Shown piece by piece: positions 32,628 to 43,589 of a stretch of DNA of 64,000 bases (positions are counted from its first letter, which is position 1; every line of letters begins with the position of its first letter). This stretch comes from VYFG01 sp965204165. Its GTDB lineage: Bacteria; Pseudomonadota; Gammaproteobacteria; Arenicellales; Poriferihabitantaceae. A program made the translations under genes and the position numbers. The notes under the pieces were generated by a model that searched no databases, had not been told where the DNA came from, and saw only the letters and a program-made list of their open reading frames with translations. The DNA is taken from positions 3,596,001-3,660,000 of the forward strand of contig OZ241969.1 in NCBI GenBank assembly GCA_965204165.1, written 5' to 3'.

Positions 32628-33875
32628 TTATTCCGATGTGCCGGAATTTCCTCCCAGAATCCCCGCTGCGACCAATCGCTCAAGCTCCTCGCCGTCCAGT
32701 CCGAGCACTTCCCTCAGCACCCGCCCGGTGTCCTCGCCAAGCAGGGGCGCGGCCCGGCGGTAGGTTGCCGGGGTCCGGGAGAAATTCAGCGGGTTGGCCA
32801 CGCCCGCAACCGTTCCCGACAGGGGATGGTCCAGTTCGATCCGCATGCCCCTGGCCTCGATCTGGGGCATCTCGAATGTCTCGGCGATATTGTTGATGGC
32901 CGAGGCAGGCACTCCTTCCCGGGGCAGGTGTTCCAGCCAGTAGGCGCTCGGGTGCTTCTCGAACTCCCGCTCAAGCTCGTCCTCGAGAGCCGCGCGATTC
33001 CGGTTGCGCTCCGGGTTGGTCGAGAAGCGCGCGTCTTCGGCCAGTTCGGGCCGCCCGATAAATCGGCACAGGACGGTGAACTGGGTGTCGTTGCCCACGG
33101 CGATGATGATGTTCCCGTCCTGGGTGCGGAAGGGCTGGTAGGGCGCGAGGCTGGGATGCCACTTGCCGGTCAGTCCCGGCAGTACGCCGCCGGTCAGGTA
33201 GCTGGACGCCTGGTTTGCCAGCCACCCCACCAGGGTATCTAGCAGCGCCAGATCAATGTACTGCCCTTCTCCGGTGCGGTCCCGATGATGCAGGGCCGCG
33301 AGAATGCCGATGGTCGCATACAGGCCGGTGGTGATGTCGGAGACTGCGATACCGACCCGCTGGGGCCCGCCCCCCGGGGTATCTTCCGGCCGGCCGGTGA
33401 TGCTCATGAGCCCGCCCAGCCCCTGGATCAGGTAGTCGTATCCCGGCTGGTCCGCCATGGGCCCGGTCTGGCCGAAGCCGGTGATGGAAACGTAGATCAG
33501 CCCCGGCTGCTCCCGGGAAAGGGTCTCCCAGTCGAGCCCGTACCTGGCGAGTCCGCCGACCTTGAAGTTCTCGATGAAGATGTCGCTCTTCTGTACAAGC
33601 TGCCGGAGCAGGCGCTGGCCTTCCGGCTTTTGTATGTCGATGGCCAGCGAGGCCTTGTTGCGGTTGGCCGACAGGTAGTAGGAGGACTCCCCGGTGGGGT
33701 TGCCCTGCGTGTCCCGGAGCCAGGGAGGACCCCACTGGCGCGTGTCGTCACCGCGCGCCGGGCGTTCCACCTTGATGACCTCGGCGCCCAGGTCACCCAG
33801 TATCTGGGTGCACCAGGGACCGGCGAGAATCCGGGACAGGTCGATGACCCGGATTCCCTCAAGCGGTCCCGCCAT
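32628..33875 (-). CDS. CaiB/BaiF family III CoA-transferase
   Basis: The 415-residue family III CoA-transferase moves CoA between carboxylic acids. GIRVIDLSRILAGPWCTQIL and VIKVERPARGDDTRQWGPPW are the opening motifs. Asp at the end of NFKVGGLARYGLDWE occupies the catalytic-loop region, and GYDYLIQGLGGLMSITGRP is typical. ATG 33875 is used. It lies 25 bases after the thiolase stop and closes the acetoacetyl-CoA ligase/thiolase run, suggesting CoA-ester catabolism of a short acid. Substrate unknown. Confidence 0.88.
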   Translation of the reverse strand: MAGPLEGIRVIDLSRILAGPWCTQILGDLGAEVIKVERPARGDDTRQWGPPWLRDTQGNPTGESSYYLSANRNKASLAIDIQKPEGQRLLRQLVQKSDIFIENFKVGGLARYGLDWETLSREQPGLIYVSITGFGQTGPMADQPGYDYLIQGLGGLMSITGRPEDTPGGGPQRVGIAVSDITTGLYATIGILAALHHRDRTGEGQYIDLALLDTLVGWLANQASSYLTGGVLPGLTGKWHPSLAPYQPFRTQDGNIIIAVGNDTQFTVLCRFIGRPELAEDARFSTNPERNRNRAALEDELEREFEKHPSAYWLEHLPREGVPASAINNIAETFEMPQIEARGMRIELDHPLSGTVAGVANPLNFSRTPATYRRAAPLLGEDTGRVLREVLGLDGEELERLVAAGILGGNSGTSE

Positions 33876-33900
33876 GTCCGGGGAACAGGCCGCGTCCGGC

Positions 33901-35085
33901 TCAGACGCGCTCGAACAATGCGGCAATCCCCTGGCCGCCGCCAATACACATGGTCACCACTGCCAGCCGTCCGCCGGTACGCTCAAGCTCGGAGATGGCC
34001 TTGATCGTGATAATGGCCCCGGTGGCGCCGATGGGATGTCCCAGGGCGATACCGCTGCCGTTGGGGTTCAGCTTGTCATCCGGCAGGCCGAGATCCCGGG
34101 CCACCGCGATGGCCTGGGCGGCGAACGCCTCGTTGACCTCCCAGACGTCGATGTCCCCGACCGAGTAGTCGGTGTTCTCCAGCAGGTTCCGCACCGCCGG
34201 GACCGGGCCGATTCCCATGTACTTCGGCTCCACGCCGGCAAAGGCGTACTTGAGCAGCTTCGCCCGCGGCTTGACCCCGCTGGCCTCCACGGCCTTGCCT
34301 GACATCAGCACGACGGCGGCGGCGCCGTCATTGATGCCGGACGCGTTCCCCGCGGTCACTGTGCCTTCCTTCTTGAACACCGAGCGAAGCTTCTGCATGT
34401 CCGCCGGAGACGCGTTGAAACGCACATGCTCGTCCTGTTCGAACACCGTGGTGCCCTTGCGGGACTTGAGCTCGAGGGGCAGGATCTGGTCCTTGAAATG
34501 GCCGTTTTCGATGGCGTTCTGGGCGCGCTGGTGGCTGGAGAGCGCCAGTGCGTCCTGGTCCTCCCGCGTAACGCCCCATTTCTCCGCGACATTCTCCGCG
34601 GTGACGCCCATGTGGTACAGCTCGATGGGGCAGTTCAGCGCCGCCACCATCATGTCCACCATTTTCGCGTCACCCATCCGGTTGCCGAAACGGGCGCCTT
34701 CCGCGACATAGCCCGCGCGGCTCATGGATTCCACGCCGCCGCCCACCGCGGTATCGCAAAGCCCCAGCTGTATCTGCTGGGAAGCGGTGACGATGGCCTG
34801 CAGCCCGCTGCCGCAGAGCCGGTTGACGGTAACCGCGGGGGTTTCATGGGGCAGTCCGCCGCCCAGTGCCGCCACCCGCGAGATGTACATGTCCTGGGCC
34901 TCGGTGTGGATCACGTTGCCGATGGCGCAGTGGCCGACGGTTTCCGGTGCGATACCGGCCCTGGATACGGCTTCCCGCACCACCTGGGCGGCGAGGTCCC
35001 CCGGGCGCTGGTCCTTGAGGCTGCCGCCGTAGTCGCCGACAGCGGTGCGTACGCCGCTGGTCAGATAAACATCGTTGATTTGCAT
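33901..35085 (-). CDS. Acetyl-CoA acetyltransferase (thiolase)
   Basis: The 394-residue thiolase has active-site Cys91 (NRLCGSGLQAI), His near 350 (GIALGHPIGATGA) and a second Cys near 380 (MCIGGGQGIA). It cleaves acetoacetyl-CoA or longer 3-ketoacyl-CoA, or condenses acetyl-CoA. AGGA precedes ATG 35085 by 6 bases. It is placed between acetoacetyl-CoA ligase and a CoA-transferase, a natural set for turning acetoacetate into acetyl-CoA. Confidence 0.92.
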   Translation of the reverse strand: MQINDVYLTSGVRTAVGDYGGSLKDQRPGDLAAQVVREAVSRAGIAPETVGHCAIGNVIHTEAQDMYISRVAALGGGLPHETPAVTVNRLCGSGLQAIVTASQQIQLGLCDTAVGGGVESMSRAGYVAEGARFGNRMGDAKMVDMMVAALNCPIELYHMGVTAENVAEKWGVTREDQDALALSSHQRAQNAIENGHFKDQILPLELKSRKGTTVFEQDEHVRFNASPADMQKLRSVFKKEGTVTAGNASGINDGAAAVVLMSGKAVEASGVKPRAKLLKYAFAGVEPKYMGIGPVPAVRNLLENTDYSVGDIDVWEVNEAFAAQAIAVARDLGLPDDKLNPNGSGIALGHPIGATGAIITIKAISELERTGGRLAVVTMCIGGGQGIAALFERV

Positions 35086-35136
35086 GGGTAATTCCTGTGT
35101 CTAATGGTCGTATGATGGATGAGGTCCGGGTTTGGG

Positions 35137-37113
<1,977 letters not shown>

Positions 37114-37185
37114 GATAGCGGGGGCGATTCCGGCAGGGTGCGATGCGGGGCGACTCGGTCATTCCTGGCCATCGGTATTCCCTGG

Positions 37186-37506
37186 TCAATACTGCTTTTC
37201 CGGGACGTTGACGATGAGTCCGTCCAGTTCCTTCGTGATCTTGAGCTGGCAGCTCAGGCGGCTGGTTTCGTCCACGTCCTCGGCAAAGTCCAGCATCTCC
37301 TCCTCCAGATCCTCCTTGGGCGGCAGACGGTCCACCCAGGACGGGTCGATGTGCACATGGCAGGTTGCACAGCTGCAAGCGCCACCACACTCGGCCAGGA
37401 TGCCCTGGAAGTTGTTACGCATGGCGACCATCATCACGGTGTCCCCCAGCGGGGCGTCGATGGCATGTTCGGTTCCGTCGTGGAGAATGTAATGGATGGT
37501 TGGCAT
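37186..37506 (-). CDS. 2Fe-2S ferredoxin
   Basis: The 106-residue adrenodoxin/putidaredoxin-type ferredoxin has cluster ligands Cys40, Cys46, Cys49 and Cys86 (C-x5-C-x2-C-x36-C; AECGGACSCATCH and LSCQ). Such proteins pass electrons to P450s or other oxygenases; no partner oxygenase is adjacent here. ATG 37506 gives the usual short N-terminus. It precedes the acetoacetyl-CoA ligase gene on the same strand. Confidence 0.92.
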   Translation of the reverse strand: MPTIHYILHDGTEHAIDAPLGDTVMMVAMRNNFQGILAECGGACSCATCHVHIDPSWVDRLPPKEDLEEEMLDFAEDVDETSRLSCQLKITKELDGLIVNVPEKQY

Positions 37507-37674
37507 GATCTGAATGGAATGCTGCGTCCGGGTTGTTACAACTGCCCACGGGGGGGCGATTCTACCGCATCCTTCCCGGGGTGCATCGTCTTCGCGGCGG
37601 ATTGTTGGAACGCGGTTGCAGCGGACGCCGGCCGGGTTACCCGCAGTGGCCGTCTCCAGGACCAAGGGAGGATC

Positions 37675-39102
37675 TCAGGCGGCCGCGAGCAGGATGTCCG
37701 CCCAGTCCTCGAGGGCATCCAGGACCCGGGTGCCGGACGGATCATGGCCGACCTCGAGGCGCAGTTCCGCCAGGCGCTCGAGATAGGGTTCGAGCCCGGT
37801 GCGTTCATCGTGGTAGCGGCCCTCGCAATGGGCCTGCCACTGTTCCCGCTCCAAGGCATCGAGACTGTCCGGCCAGTTGCGGGCCCGGTAGCGGAACAGC
37901 AGTTCCGGCAGCCTCTCATCATGGAAATCATGGCCGCCGGCGGCCAGTTCCGCCGGCGAGGCGCTCACGATGCGCCGGCAAAGGTTGCGGTCGTGATCGT
38001 TCAGGAAACCGCCGTAGAGGGACTCGTCCACGTCCCCGGCGGCGGGAAAATCCCGTGAGGCGACCGCCTGCTCGACCTTGCGGGCGAAATCCGCGTGGTC
38101 ACGGATCCGCTCCCGGTGCCGGGCGCAGGCCGCAAGGTCCAGGCCGGTCCGCGCCTGCGCCGCGTCGTCCAGCGTCGCGACCGGCGCGAGGGCCGGACAG
38201 CGGTTGATTTTCACGGAGTGCACCGGCAGTCGCATGGCCGGATCCCCCAGTTCGGCATACGGGGTATACAGCCTCTGGTGCAGTTCTTCCGGGGGCAGGT
38301 CGAGAAAGGGCGCCGGGTCCATCCTGAGGTCGTACACCAGCACGCTGTTGCGGTTGCGCGTTTCATAGATGAGGGGCAGCACCAGGGAGGTGCAGCAGTT
38401 TGCGGAGGGATGCACCCGGGCGGTGTGCACCAGGGGAGTGCCTGCCGGAATATCGACCAGTTCCGCCACCTTCCGCTTGTGACGCAGGTCGAACAGCCAC
38501 TGGTAAAGGCGCGGCTGGCGGTCCCTGAGCAGCCGGGCGAGCGCAATGGTTGCCTGCACGTCGGAAAGGGCGTCATGGGCCTCCGCATGTTCCAGGCCGT
38601 TGGCCGCGGCCAGGTCCGCCAGGCGGAAGCTGGGATTTCCGTCGGGTTTCGACGGCCACCGGATTCCCTCGGGCCGCAGGGCCCCGGTCATGCGGGCCAG
38701 GTCGATGATGTCCCAGCGGGAGCAGCCGTCCCGCCACTCCCTGGCATAGGGATCGTGGAAGTTGCGGAACAGCGTGTGGCGGGTGACCTCGTCGTCGAAC
38801 CTGAGGGAGTTGTAGCCGGTTCCGCAGGTGCCCGGCATGGACAGCTGTTCCAGGATCGCGGCAATGAACCGCGCCTCGATGTCCCCGCGTTCGCGTGCGA
38901 TCTGCGGCGTGATGCCGGTGATGAGGCAGGCCTCGGGCGACGGCAGCCGGTCCACCGGCGGGCGGCAGAACAGTACCAGGGGCTCACCGACGGCATTCAA
39001 CTCCTCATCGGTCCGCTGGCCGGCGAACTGCGACGGCCGGTCCCTGACGGGATCCGCGCCGAAGGTTTCATAGTCGTGCCAGTAGATGGTTGTCGCGCTC
39101 AT
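37675..39102 (-). CDS. sbcB: Exodeoxyribonuclease I
   Basis: The 475-residue exonuclease I degrades single-stranded DNA 3' to 5' and takes part in mismatch repair and recombination. The DEDD metal ligands start with HDYETFG (Asp10, Glu12); GYNSLRFDDEVTRH and AEAHDALSDVQATI provide the others. An SH3-like and C-terminal exo I domain follows. Length matches E. coli SbcB (475). It is a chromosomal gene of gammaproteobacteria, which helps the taxonomic inference. It is divergent from the EamA transporter. Confidence 0.95.
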   Translation of the reverse strand: MSATTIYWHDYETFGADPVRDRPSQFAGQRTDEELNAVGEPLVLFCRPPVDRLPSPEACLITGITPQIARERGDIEARFIAAILEQLSMPGTCGTGYNSLRFDDEVTRHTLFRNFHDPYAREWRDGCSRWDIIDLARMTGALRPEGIRWPSKPDGNPSFRLADLAAANGLEHAEAHDALSDVQATIALARLLRDRQPRLYQWLFDLRHKRKVAELVDIPAGTPLVHTARVHPSANCCTSLVLPLIYETRNRNSVLVYDLRMDPAPFLDLPPEELHQRLYTPYAELGDPAMRLPVHSVKINRCPALAPVATLDDAAQARTGLDLAACARHRERIRDHADFARKVEQAVASRDFPAAGDVDESLYGGFLNDHDRNLCRRIVSASPAELAAGGHDFHDERLPELLFRYRARNWPDSLDALEREQWQAHCEGRYHDERTGLEPYLERLAELRLEVGHDPSGTRVLDALEDWADILLAAA

Positions 39103-39362
39103 GGTCCCGGGGTGCCCGGGACGGGGAAAATCGGCATGTCAGGTAGGGGTTGGCGGGAACCCGGTCGGGAGTGGAAACGGAGAACCCGGAGTATAGGTGA
39201 ATTCGCGGCCGGGATTGCCGGCATCGAAGAATCGATCATGCACCGGGCCCCGGTTTCGCAATACAATCCGGGCGGCAAAGGCCGCACCGCCGCCCGGCGG
39301 GCGCCAACGCACCCGACTGACTCCCGGTCTTTCCCCGGCGCCGACTCCCCCCCCGACAACCA

Positions 39363-40289
39363 GTGACCTACGCCGAGAAGAACCACAACGCCCAGGCCAT
39401 GGGCCTGATGGTGCTGGCAATGCTGATCCTGCCCGGCATCGATGCGATCGCAAAATCCCTGGCCGGTATCATTTCCCCGGGCCAGATCGCCCAGTGCAGA
39501 TTCCTGTTCCAGGTGCTGTTCATGCTGCCGCTCGTTCTGCACACCAGGGGGGCCTGGTTCGACCGGCACCTGTGGCTGCACGCCGCCAGGGGATGCCTGA
39601 TCGCCCTCGCCACGGTCCTGTTCTTTTCCGGCCTGGCCCACCTCCCCCTGGCCGACGCCATCTCCATCTTCTTCATCGAGCCGATGCTGGTCACCTTGCT
39701 GTCCGCCGCCCTGCTCCGCGAACAGGTGGGATGGCGGCGGCTGACTGCCATTGCCGTGGGATTCATCGGCGCGATGATCATCATCCGTCCGACATTCGCC
39801 GACGTGGGCTGGGCCGTGCTCTATCCCGTGGGAGCAGCGGTCAGTTTCTCCTTCTACATCCTGCTGACCCGCAAGATGGTCATGACCGTGGAACCGGTCA
39901 GGCTGCAGTTCCTTGCCGGCATCTTCGGATTCCTGGTCATGAGCATTGCCGTTTCACTCGGCGACTCGGCCGGGTTCGAGCCGCTCGTAGCCGTCCGGCC
40001 CGACCTTGACCAGTGGCTGATGCTGGCGGCCCTGGGCCTCATTGCCACCACCGGGCACTTGCTGGTGGTCTACGCGTTCCAACGGGCGCCGGTCGGGGTC
40101 CTGGCGCCGCTCCAGTACGTGGAGATCATCGGGGCCACCCTCCTCGGCCTGGTGTTCTTCGACGACTTCCCGGACTCCGTCACCTGGGTTGGCATCGCCG
40201 TGATTGTGGGATCCGGCATCTACATCTTCCGGCGCGAATCACGGCTGGAACTGGACGGCGGAGCCCGGGAGACGGCAGACCGGGAATAG
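39363..40289 (+). CDS. EamA/DMT-family transporter
   Basis: The 308-residue protein has about ten membrane helices in two EamA repeats (from GLMVLAMLILPGIDAIAKSL; second repeat from WAVLYPVGAAVSFSFYILLT). Family members export or import metabolites such as amino acids or drugs. The GTG start at 39363 has no strong ribosome site; ATG 39399 is an alternative. It is convergent with the GMC oxidoreductase gene. Substrate unknown. Confidence 0.88.
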   Translation: MTYAEKNHNAQAMGLMVLAMLILPGIDAIAKSLAGIISPGQIAQCRFLFQVLFMLPLVLHTRGAWFDRHLWLHAARGCLIALATVLFFSGLAHLPLADAISIFFIEPMLVTLLSAALLREQVGWRRLTAIAVGFIGAMIIIRPTFADVGWAVLYPVGAAVSFSFYILLTRKMVMTVEPVRLQFLAGIFGFLVMSIAVSLGDSAGFEPLVAVRPDLDQWLMLAALGLIATTGHLLVVYAFQRAPVGVLAPLQYVEIIGATLLGLVFFDDFPDSVTWVGIAVIVGSGIYIFRRESRLELDGGARETADRE

Positions 40290-40311
40290 CCCGGCCACTG
40301 TCAAAACCCTG

Positions 40312-41952
40312 TCACGAATCGAAATGGTACCGGGGCCGGTAGGGCGGTAACGGCGGCCGGCCGAGGATGAAGTCCGCCGCCCGGTCGGCAATCATCAGGG
40401 TCGGCGCGTTGAGGTTGCCGCTCACGACATCCGGCATCACCGAGGCATCCACCACCCGCAGGCGTTCGATGCCGTGCAGCCGCAGTTCCCCGTCCACCAC
40501 GGCCATCCCGTCCCGCCCCATGCGGCAGGTGCCACAGGGATGGTAGTCGGTGCTGGCGTTCTCGCGCACGTAGTCGGCAAGATCCGCGTCCGTGGACGCA
40601 TCCGGCCCGGGAAGGATCCGGCGCCCGCGGAAGGGGTCGAAGGCCCGCTGCGCAGACAGCTCCGCCGCACGCCGTACCCCGTCCACCAGTTCCTGCAGGT
40701 CACGGGAATCGGACAGGTAGTTGAACTGCGCCCTGGGCGGGTCGGACGGGTCGGCGCTGCGCAGCAGCACGCTGCCGCGGCTGAAGGGCCGCAACTGGTC
40801 CACGGACATGGTCCATGCCTGGTGCAGCCGGATTTCGCGGCCGCGGTATTCCGGCCACACCGGGGCGAAATGGTATTGCAGGTTGGGATGGGCATATCCG
40901 GGACGGCTGAACACGAGGCCGCCCATCTCCCAAATATTGGACCCGGCCACTCCGCCCCGGTCCAGCAGCCAGCGAAGTCCCACCCGCAGCCGCGTCCACG
41001 GCCGCTCAAGGCCGTCCAGGGTGACCCGCCGTGTGCAGGCCTGCACATAGTGGATGGTCAGATGATCCTGCAGGTTCTCCCCCACGCCGGGCAGGACGTG
41101 CACCGGGCGGATCCCATGGCGGTTCAGTTCCTTCTCCGGACCGATGCCCGAGAGTTTCAGCACCTGGGGAGAATTGATGGCTCCGGCCGACAGGATCACT
41201 TCCCTCGTGGCCATGGCCTCCATCATCCTGCCGCGCAGCGAGAAACGCACGCCCCGGGCAACGCCGTTGTCGACCTCGATCCGGTGGACCAGGGCGCCGG
41301 TCACCAGCTTCATTTCGGGTCGCGTCAGCGCGGGACGAAGATGGGCCACGGCGGCGGAGCAGCGCCGTCCGCCGCGGGTGGTACGGTCGAGTCGGGCGAC
41401 TCCCTCCGGTCTGAACCCGTTGAGATCGTCGGACTGTCCCTGCCCCGAGGTGTCCCCGGCTTCCCACATAGCGTCAATCAGGGGGTTTTCCATGCTGCCC
41501 CGGGTGACGCCCAGAGGGCCGCTGTCCCCGCGCCATTCGTCGGCGCCGCGGTCGGACGATTCGCCCGCCCTGAAATAGGGCAGGCAGTGCGCAAAGCCCC
41601 ACTGGGGCAGATCGTACTGCCCCGCCCAGCGGTCATAGTCAAGCGGATGGCCGCGCATGTACACCATGGCGTTGATGCTGGAGGAGCCGCCAACCACCTT
41701 GCCCCGCGGCAGTTCCACCTCCCTGCCCTTGACCCCCGGGTCCGGTTCCGCCCGGTAATTCCAGTTCAGCGCAGGATCCCTGTAGACACTGTAGACCCCG
41801 ATGGGGATATGGATCATCAGGCGGCGGTCCCGGGGCCCCGCCTCCAGGACGGTCACGCTGTGACCGGCCTCGCTGAGACGGTTCGCCAGCACGCAGCCGG
41901 CGGAGCCGGCGCCGACGATCACGAATTCCGATTCAATCCGGTCAGTTGGCAT
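40312..41952 (-). CDS. GMC oxidoreductase (choline dehydrogenase-like)
   Basis: The 546-residue GMC flavoprotein has an FAD Rossmann motif VGAGSAGCVLANRLSEAG, GKVVGGSSSINAMVYMRGHP and the catalytic His in STDYHPCGTCRMG. It oxidises alcohols, as choline dehydrogenase does. Its start overlaps the stop of the upstream FAD-binding protein gene by 11 bases, and both follow tctBA, so the set probably imports and oxidises an acid or hydroxy compound. Choline specificity cannot be claimed. Confidence 0.9.
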   Translation of the reverse strand: MPTDRIESEFVIVGAGSAGCVLANRLSEAGHSVTVLEAGPRDRRLMIHIPIGVYSVYRDPALNWNYRAEPDPGVKGREVELPRGKVVGGSSSINAMVYMRGHPLDYDRWAGQYDLPQWGFAHCLPYFRAGESSDRGADEWRGDSGPLGVTRGSMENPLIDAMWEAGDTSGQGQSDDLNGFRPEGVARLDRTTRGGRRCSAAVAHLRPALTRPEMKLVTGALVHRIEVDNGVARGVRFSLRGRMMEAMATREVILSAGAINSPQVLKLSGIGPEKELNRHGIRPVHVLPGVGENLQDHLTIHYVQACTRRVTLDGLERPWTRLRVGLRWLLDRGGVAGSNIWEMGGLVFSRPGYAHPNLQYHFAPVWPEYRGREIRLHQAWTMSVDQLRPFSRGSVLLRSADPSDPPRAQFNYLSDSRDLQELVDGVRRAAELSAQRAFDPFRGRRILPGPDASTDADLADYVRENASTDYHPCGTCRMGRDGMAVVDGELRLHGIERLRVVDASVMPDVVSGNLNAPTLMIADRAADFILGRPPLPPYRPRYHFDS

Positions 41953-43570
41953 TGTCTATGGAAAGGAACCGCGCACTCAGCTTACCCCCGTGCCGCGTGA
42001 GATGGATACTGCCGATCCAGGCGTCCTCGTCCGGTGTCGGGAAATCCCTGCGGCAGTGCGCGCCGCGGGATTCCTCCCGCATCAGGGATGCCGTCAGTAT
42101 ACCCTCGGCCGTGGCTATCAGGCCAAGAAGATCCAGCCATTTGCCGTGGTCGGTGACGCCCCTGCCGGCAAGTGACTGCATGCTTTTCCCGATATCGGCA
42201 ACCTCGCCGAGACCGGCCGATAGCCCCTCCCCGCTTCGTACCACGCCTGCCCGATCACCCATGACACGGCGCAGATCAGCCAGCGGTCCCGCGGGGTCCC
42301 ACTGCCCCCGCGCCGGCACCGGCGGCGCCTCGCCGGCGGGCTCCGGGGCGGGCTTCAAGCACGAGGCCGCGGCGGATTTCCCTGCCCGCCACCCGCTCAC
42401 GAGCGCGTCGATCAGGCTGTTGGAGGATAACCGGTTGGCGCCGTGCACACCGCCCGCCGCCTCCCCTGCGGCGTACAGCCCCTCGCAGGCCCGCATCTCT
42501 CCGTCCACTGCCACGCCGCCGAGGCAGGTATGGGCGGACGGCGCCGTCTCCAGGAGTTCTGTCGCCGGATCCAGGCCCGCCTCCCGGCAGAATCCGTGGA
42601 AACCCGGCCGGTGCCGGTCCAGTTCGGCGGACGGAACGGAGCGTAGGTCGAGGAACACGCCGCCGTTGGGCGAGCCCCGGCCGGCCAGCACCTCCTCCGC
42701 CACGGCCCGCGCCAGCGTGGCGCGATCGGCCCGTTCCATGCGGTCCGGGTCATACCGCCCCATAAACCGTTCTCCCTTGCTGTTGGTCAGCACCACGCCG
42801 GGGAGGGTGAGCAGCGTACCGACGATGGTTCTTCCCCTGACGGACGCGGGGGCCGCGAACGCGGTGGGGGTGAACTGGATGAATTCCATGTCCCGGAGCG
42901 CGCATCCGGCTTCCAGGGCGAGGGCGAAGGCGTCGCCGGTCGCGTCCGGCCCGTTGGACGTGACCGGGTAGAGCCGGCCGCATCCGCCGCCCGCCAGGAC
43001 CACGGCCCCGGCGGACCCGTAGCGCAGGGCGCAGGTCCGCTCGTCGAACAGCCACAGTCCCCGGACCCGGCCGCCGGCCTCCCGGTCCAGCCGGACACAG
43101 CGCTGGCGGTCAAGCACCCGAACGCCGGCCCGTTCCAGCTGATCGCGCAGGGACGCAAGCAGCCGGGGCATGCCGGGCAGGTACTGTACCGAGCGGGGAA
43201 ATCCGTGGACCGGCGCGGGGGTGCCCTTAAGCCTGCCGTCATGCCGGGCGAAACCGTCCACCTCGGCCGCGAGTTCCCCGAGGCGGGCCGGCGCCTCTTC
43301 GGTCATGCGCCGGATGAGTTCCCGCTCGCCGATGCCGTACCCGCCGGACAGGGTATCCATGCAGTGGTCACGGGGTGTGTCCGCCGGATCGGTGGCTGCC
43401 GCGAATCCGCCGGATGCCCGCACCGAGCAGCCGCCCGCCCCGGCCCTGCCCCGCGATGCGATGACCACGTCGCGTCCCGCACCCCGTGCGGCAGCGGCCG
43501 CACGAAGGCCCGCGAGCCCTCCGCCGATGACAAGGACATCCGCCCGGATGGATGCCCGGTCCGCAATCAC
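41942..43570 (-). CDS. FAD-dependent fumarate reductase/aspartate oxidase-like protein
   Basis: The 542-residue protein belongs to the succinate dehydrogenase/L-aspartate oxidase flavoprotein family. ADVLVIGGGLAGLRAAAAA binds FAD, ASRGRAGAGGCSVRASGGFA is the usual Ser-Gly loop, and GGVAVDGEMRACEGLYAAGE with GANRLSSNSLIDALVSG is diagnostic. The start is GTG 43570. No iron-sulfur or membrane subunit genes accompany it, so it is not respiratory complex II; oxidation of a dicarboxylate-like substrate taken up by TctABC is plausible. It begins 19 bases after tctA. Confidence 0.85.
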   Translation of the reverse strand: MIADRASIRADVLVIGGGLAGLRAAAAARGAGRDVVIASRGRAGAGGCSVRASGGFAAATDPADTPRDHCMDTLSGGYGIGERELIRRMTEEAPARLGELAAEVDGFARHDGRLKGTPAPVHGFPRSVQYLPGMPRLLASLRDQLERAGVRVLDRQRCVRLDREAGGRVRGLWLFDERTCALRYGSAGAVVLAGGGCGRLYPVTSNGPDATGDAFALALEAGCALRDMEFIQFTPTAFAAPASVRGRTIVGTLLTLPGVVLTNSKGERFMGRYDPDRMERADRATLARAVAEEVLAGRGSPNGGVFLDLRSVPSAELDRHRPGFHGFCREAGLDPATELLETAPSAHTCLGGVAVDGEMRACEGLYAAGEAAGGVHGANRLSSNSLIDALVSGWRAGKSAAASCLKPAPEPAGEAPPVPARGQWDPAGPLADLRRVMGDRAGVVRSGEGLSAGLGEVADIGKSMQSLAGRGVTDHGKWLDLLGLIATAEGILTASLMREESRGAHCRRDFPTPDEDAWIGSIHLTRHGGKLSARFLSIDNAN

Positions 43571-43589
43571 CTCTGAAGGTCAGGGACGG